DNA of 5,537 nucleotides from Bacteroidota bacterium (lineage in GTDB: Bacteria > Bacteroidota > Ignavibacteria > UBA10030 > UBA6906). Of the stretch, positions 5,430 to 5,537 are shown one piece after another. Both the position numbers and the translations under genes were made by a program. Positions within the stretch are counted from its first letter, which is position 1; each line of letters begins with the position of its first letter. Location of the stretch: assembly GCA_003541875.1 (NCBI GenBank), contig DPLS01000143.1:1-5537 (forward strand), written 5' to 3'. The notes under the pieces are model-generated. The model was not told where the DNA came from, ran no database searches, and worked only from the letters and a program-made list of their open reading frames with translations.

Positions 5430-5537
5430 TTATTCCTCGATTTCCAATCGGTAGCCAATTCCAGATTCAGTAAGAAAGAGACGCGGGTTCGACGGGTCGT
5501 CCTCCAACTTCTTTCTAAGTTGGCCGATGTATACTCT
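5430..5537 (-). CDS. kdpE: OmpR/PhoB-family response regulator, KdpE-like, C-terminal end only
   Basis: Only the last 35 residues are present; the gene enters from the right edge in frame and stops at TAA (5432-5430). The segment reads [20 protein letters not shown] followed by [15 protein letters not shown]. This is the end of a winged-helix DNA-binding domain: the recognition helix ([10 protein letters not shown]), the loop with DPSNPR, and the C-terminal beta-hairpin ending GIGYRL. The pattern RxYIxxLRxKLExDPxxPRxxxTExGIGYR is closest to KdpE, the potassium-responsive regulator of the Kdp transporter, which is normally paired with the sensor kinase KdpD. The receiver domain and any kdp genes lie outside the window. 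Other PhoB-like regulators cannot be excluded from so short a piece. It has the same strand as nfnA, 195 bases upstream, but no functional link is apparent. Confidence 0.75.
   Translation of the reverse strand, partial: RVYIGQLRKKLEDDPSNPRLFLTESGIGYRLEIEE

Noticed and set aside
1..5537. CRISPR arrays, tRNA or rRNA genes, insertion sequences
   Set aside because: No regularly spaced repeats, cloverleaf or rRNA-like segments, transposase motifs or paired terminal repeats were seen.

Overview
All supportable genes in this window lie on the minus strand, so biological order runs from high to low coordinates. The balanced base composition, a tricorn-type protease closely matching those of Bacteroidetes/Ignavibacteria-like bacteria, a KdpE-type regulator and an NfnAB-type oxidoreductase suggest a free-living, possibly anaerobic or facultative bacterium of the FCB (Bacteroidetes/Chlorobi/Ignavibacteria) group. 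The phylum is an inference from protein style; there is no rRNA or tRNA here to confirm it.

Layout in transcription order. The window opens inside the 3' end of an OmpR/PhoB-family response regulator that resembles KdpE (5537-5430). A 195-base gap follows, with one weak palindrome and no clear terminator. Next come two translationally coupled genes with a 4-base ATGA overlap: a PyrK/SudB-like FAD/NAD(P) and [2Fe-2S] subunit (5234-4380, GTG start) and a GltD-like flavoprotein with two 4Fe-4S clusters (4383-2929). Together they look like NfnAB, the NADH-dependent reduced ferredoxin:NADP+ oxidoreductase (also annotated sulfide dehydrogenase SudBA or 'glutamate synthase small subunit'). A good intrinsic terminator (2907-2869) closes this operon.

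The next 280 bases hold no convincing gene. They contain a possible sigma70-like promoter immediately after the terminator and several small inverted and direct repeats, including a hairpin with a TTCG apex. Then come an unrecognised 110-residue secreted or membrane-anchored protein (2626-2294), a tandem pair of tiny single-pass membrane proteins of 26 and 38 residues (2203-2123 and 2112-1996), and a very stable GC-rich hairpin (1978-1959). The window ends inside a large exported tricorn-like S41 protease (1787 to beyond base 1), of which the signal peptide and the N-terminal beta-propeller half are present.

NfnAB would balance the ferredoxin, NADH and NADPH pools in the cytoplasm, and the tricorn homolog would degrade peptides outside the cytoplasmic membrane. 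Nothing in the sequence ties these functions together. The least explained part is 2000-2830, with its tiny membrane proteins, orphan secreted protein and structured intergenic DNA.
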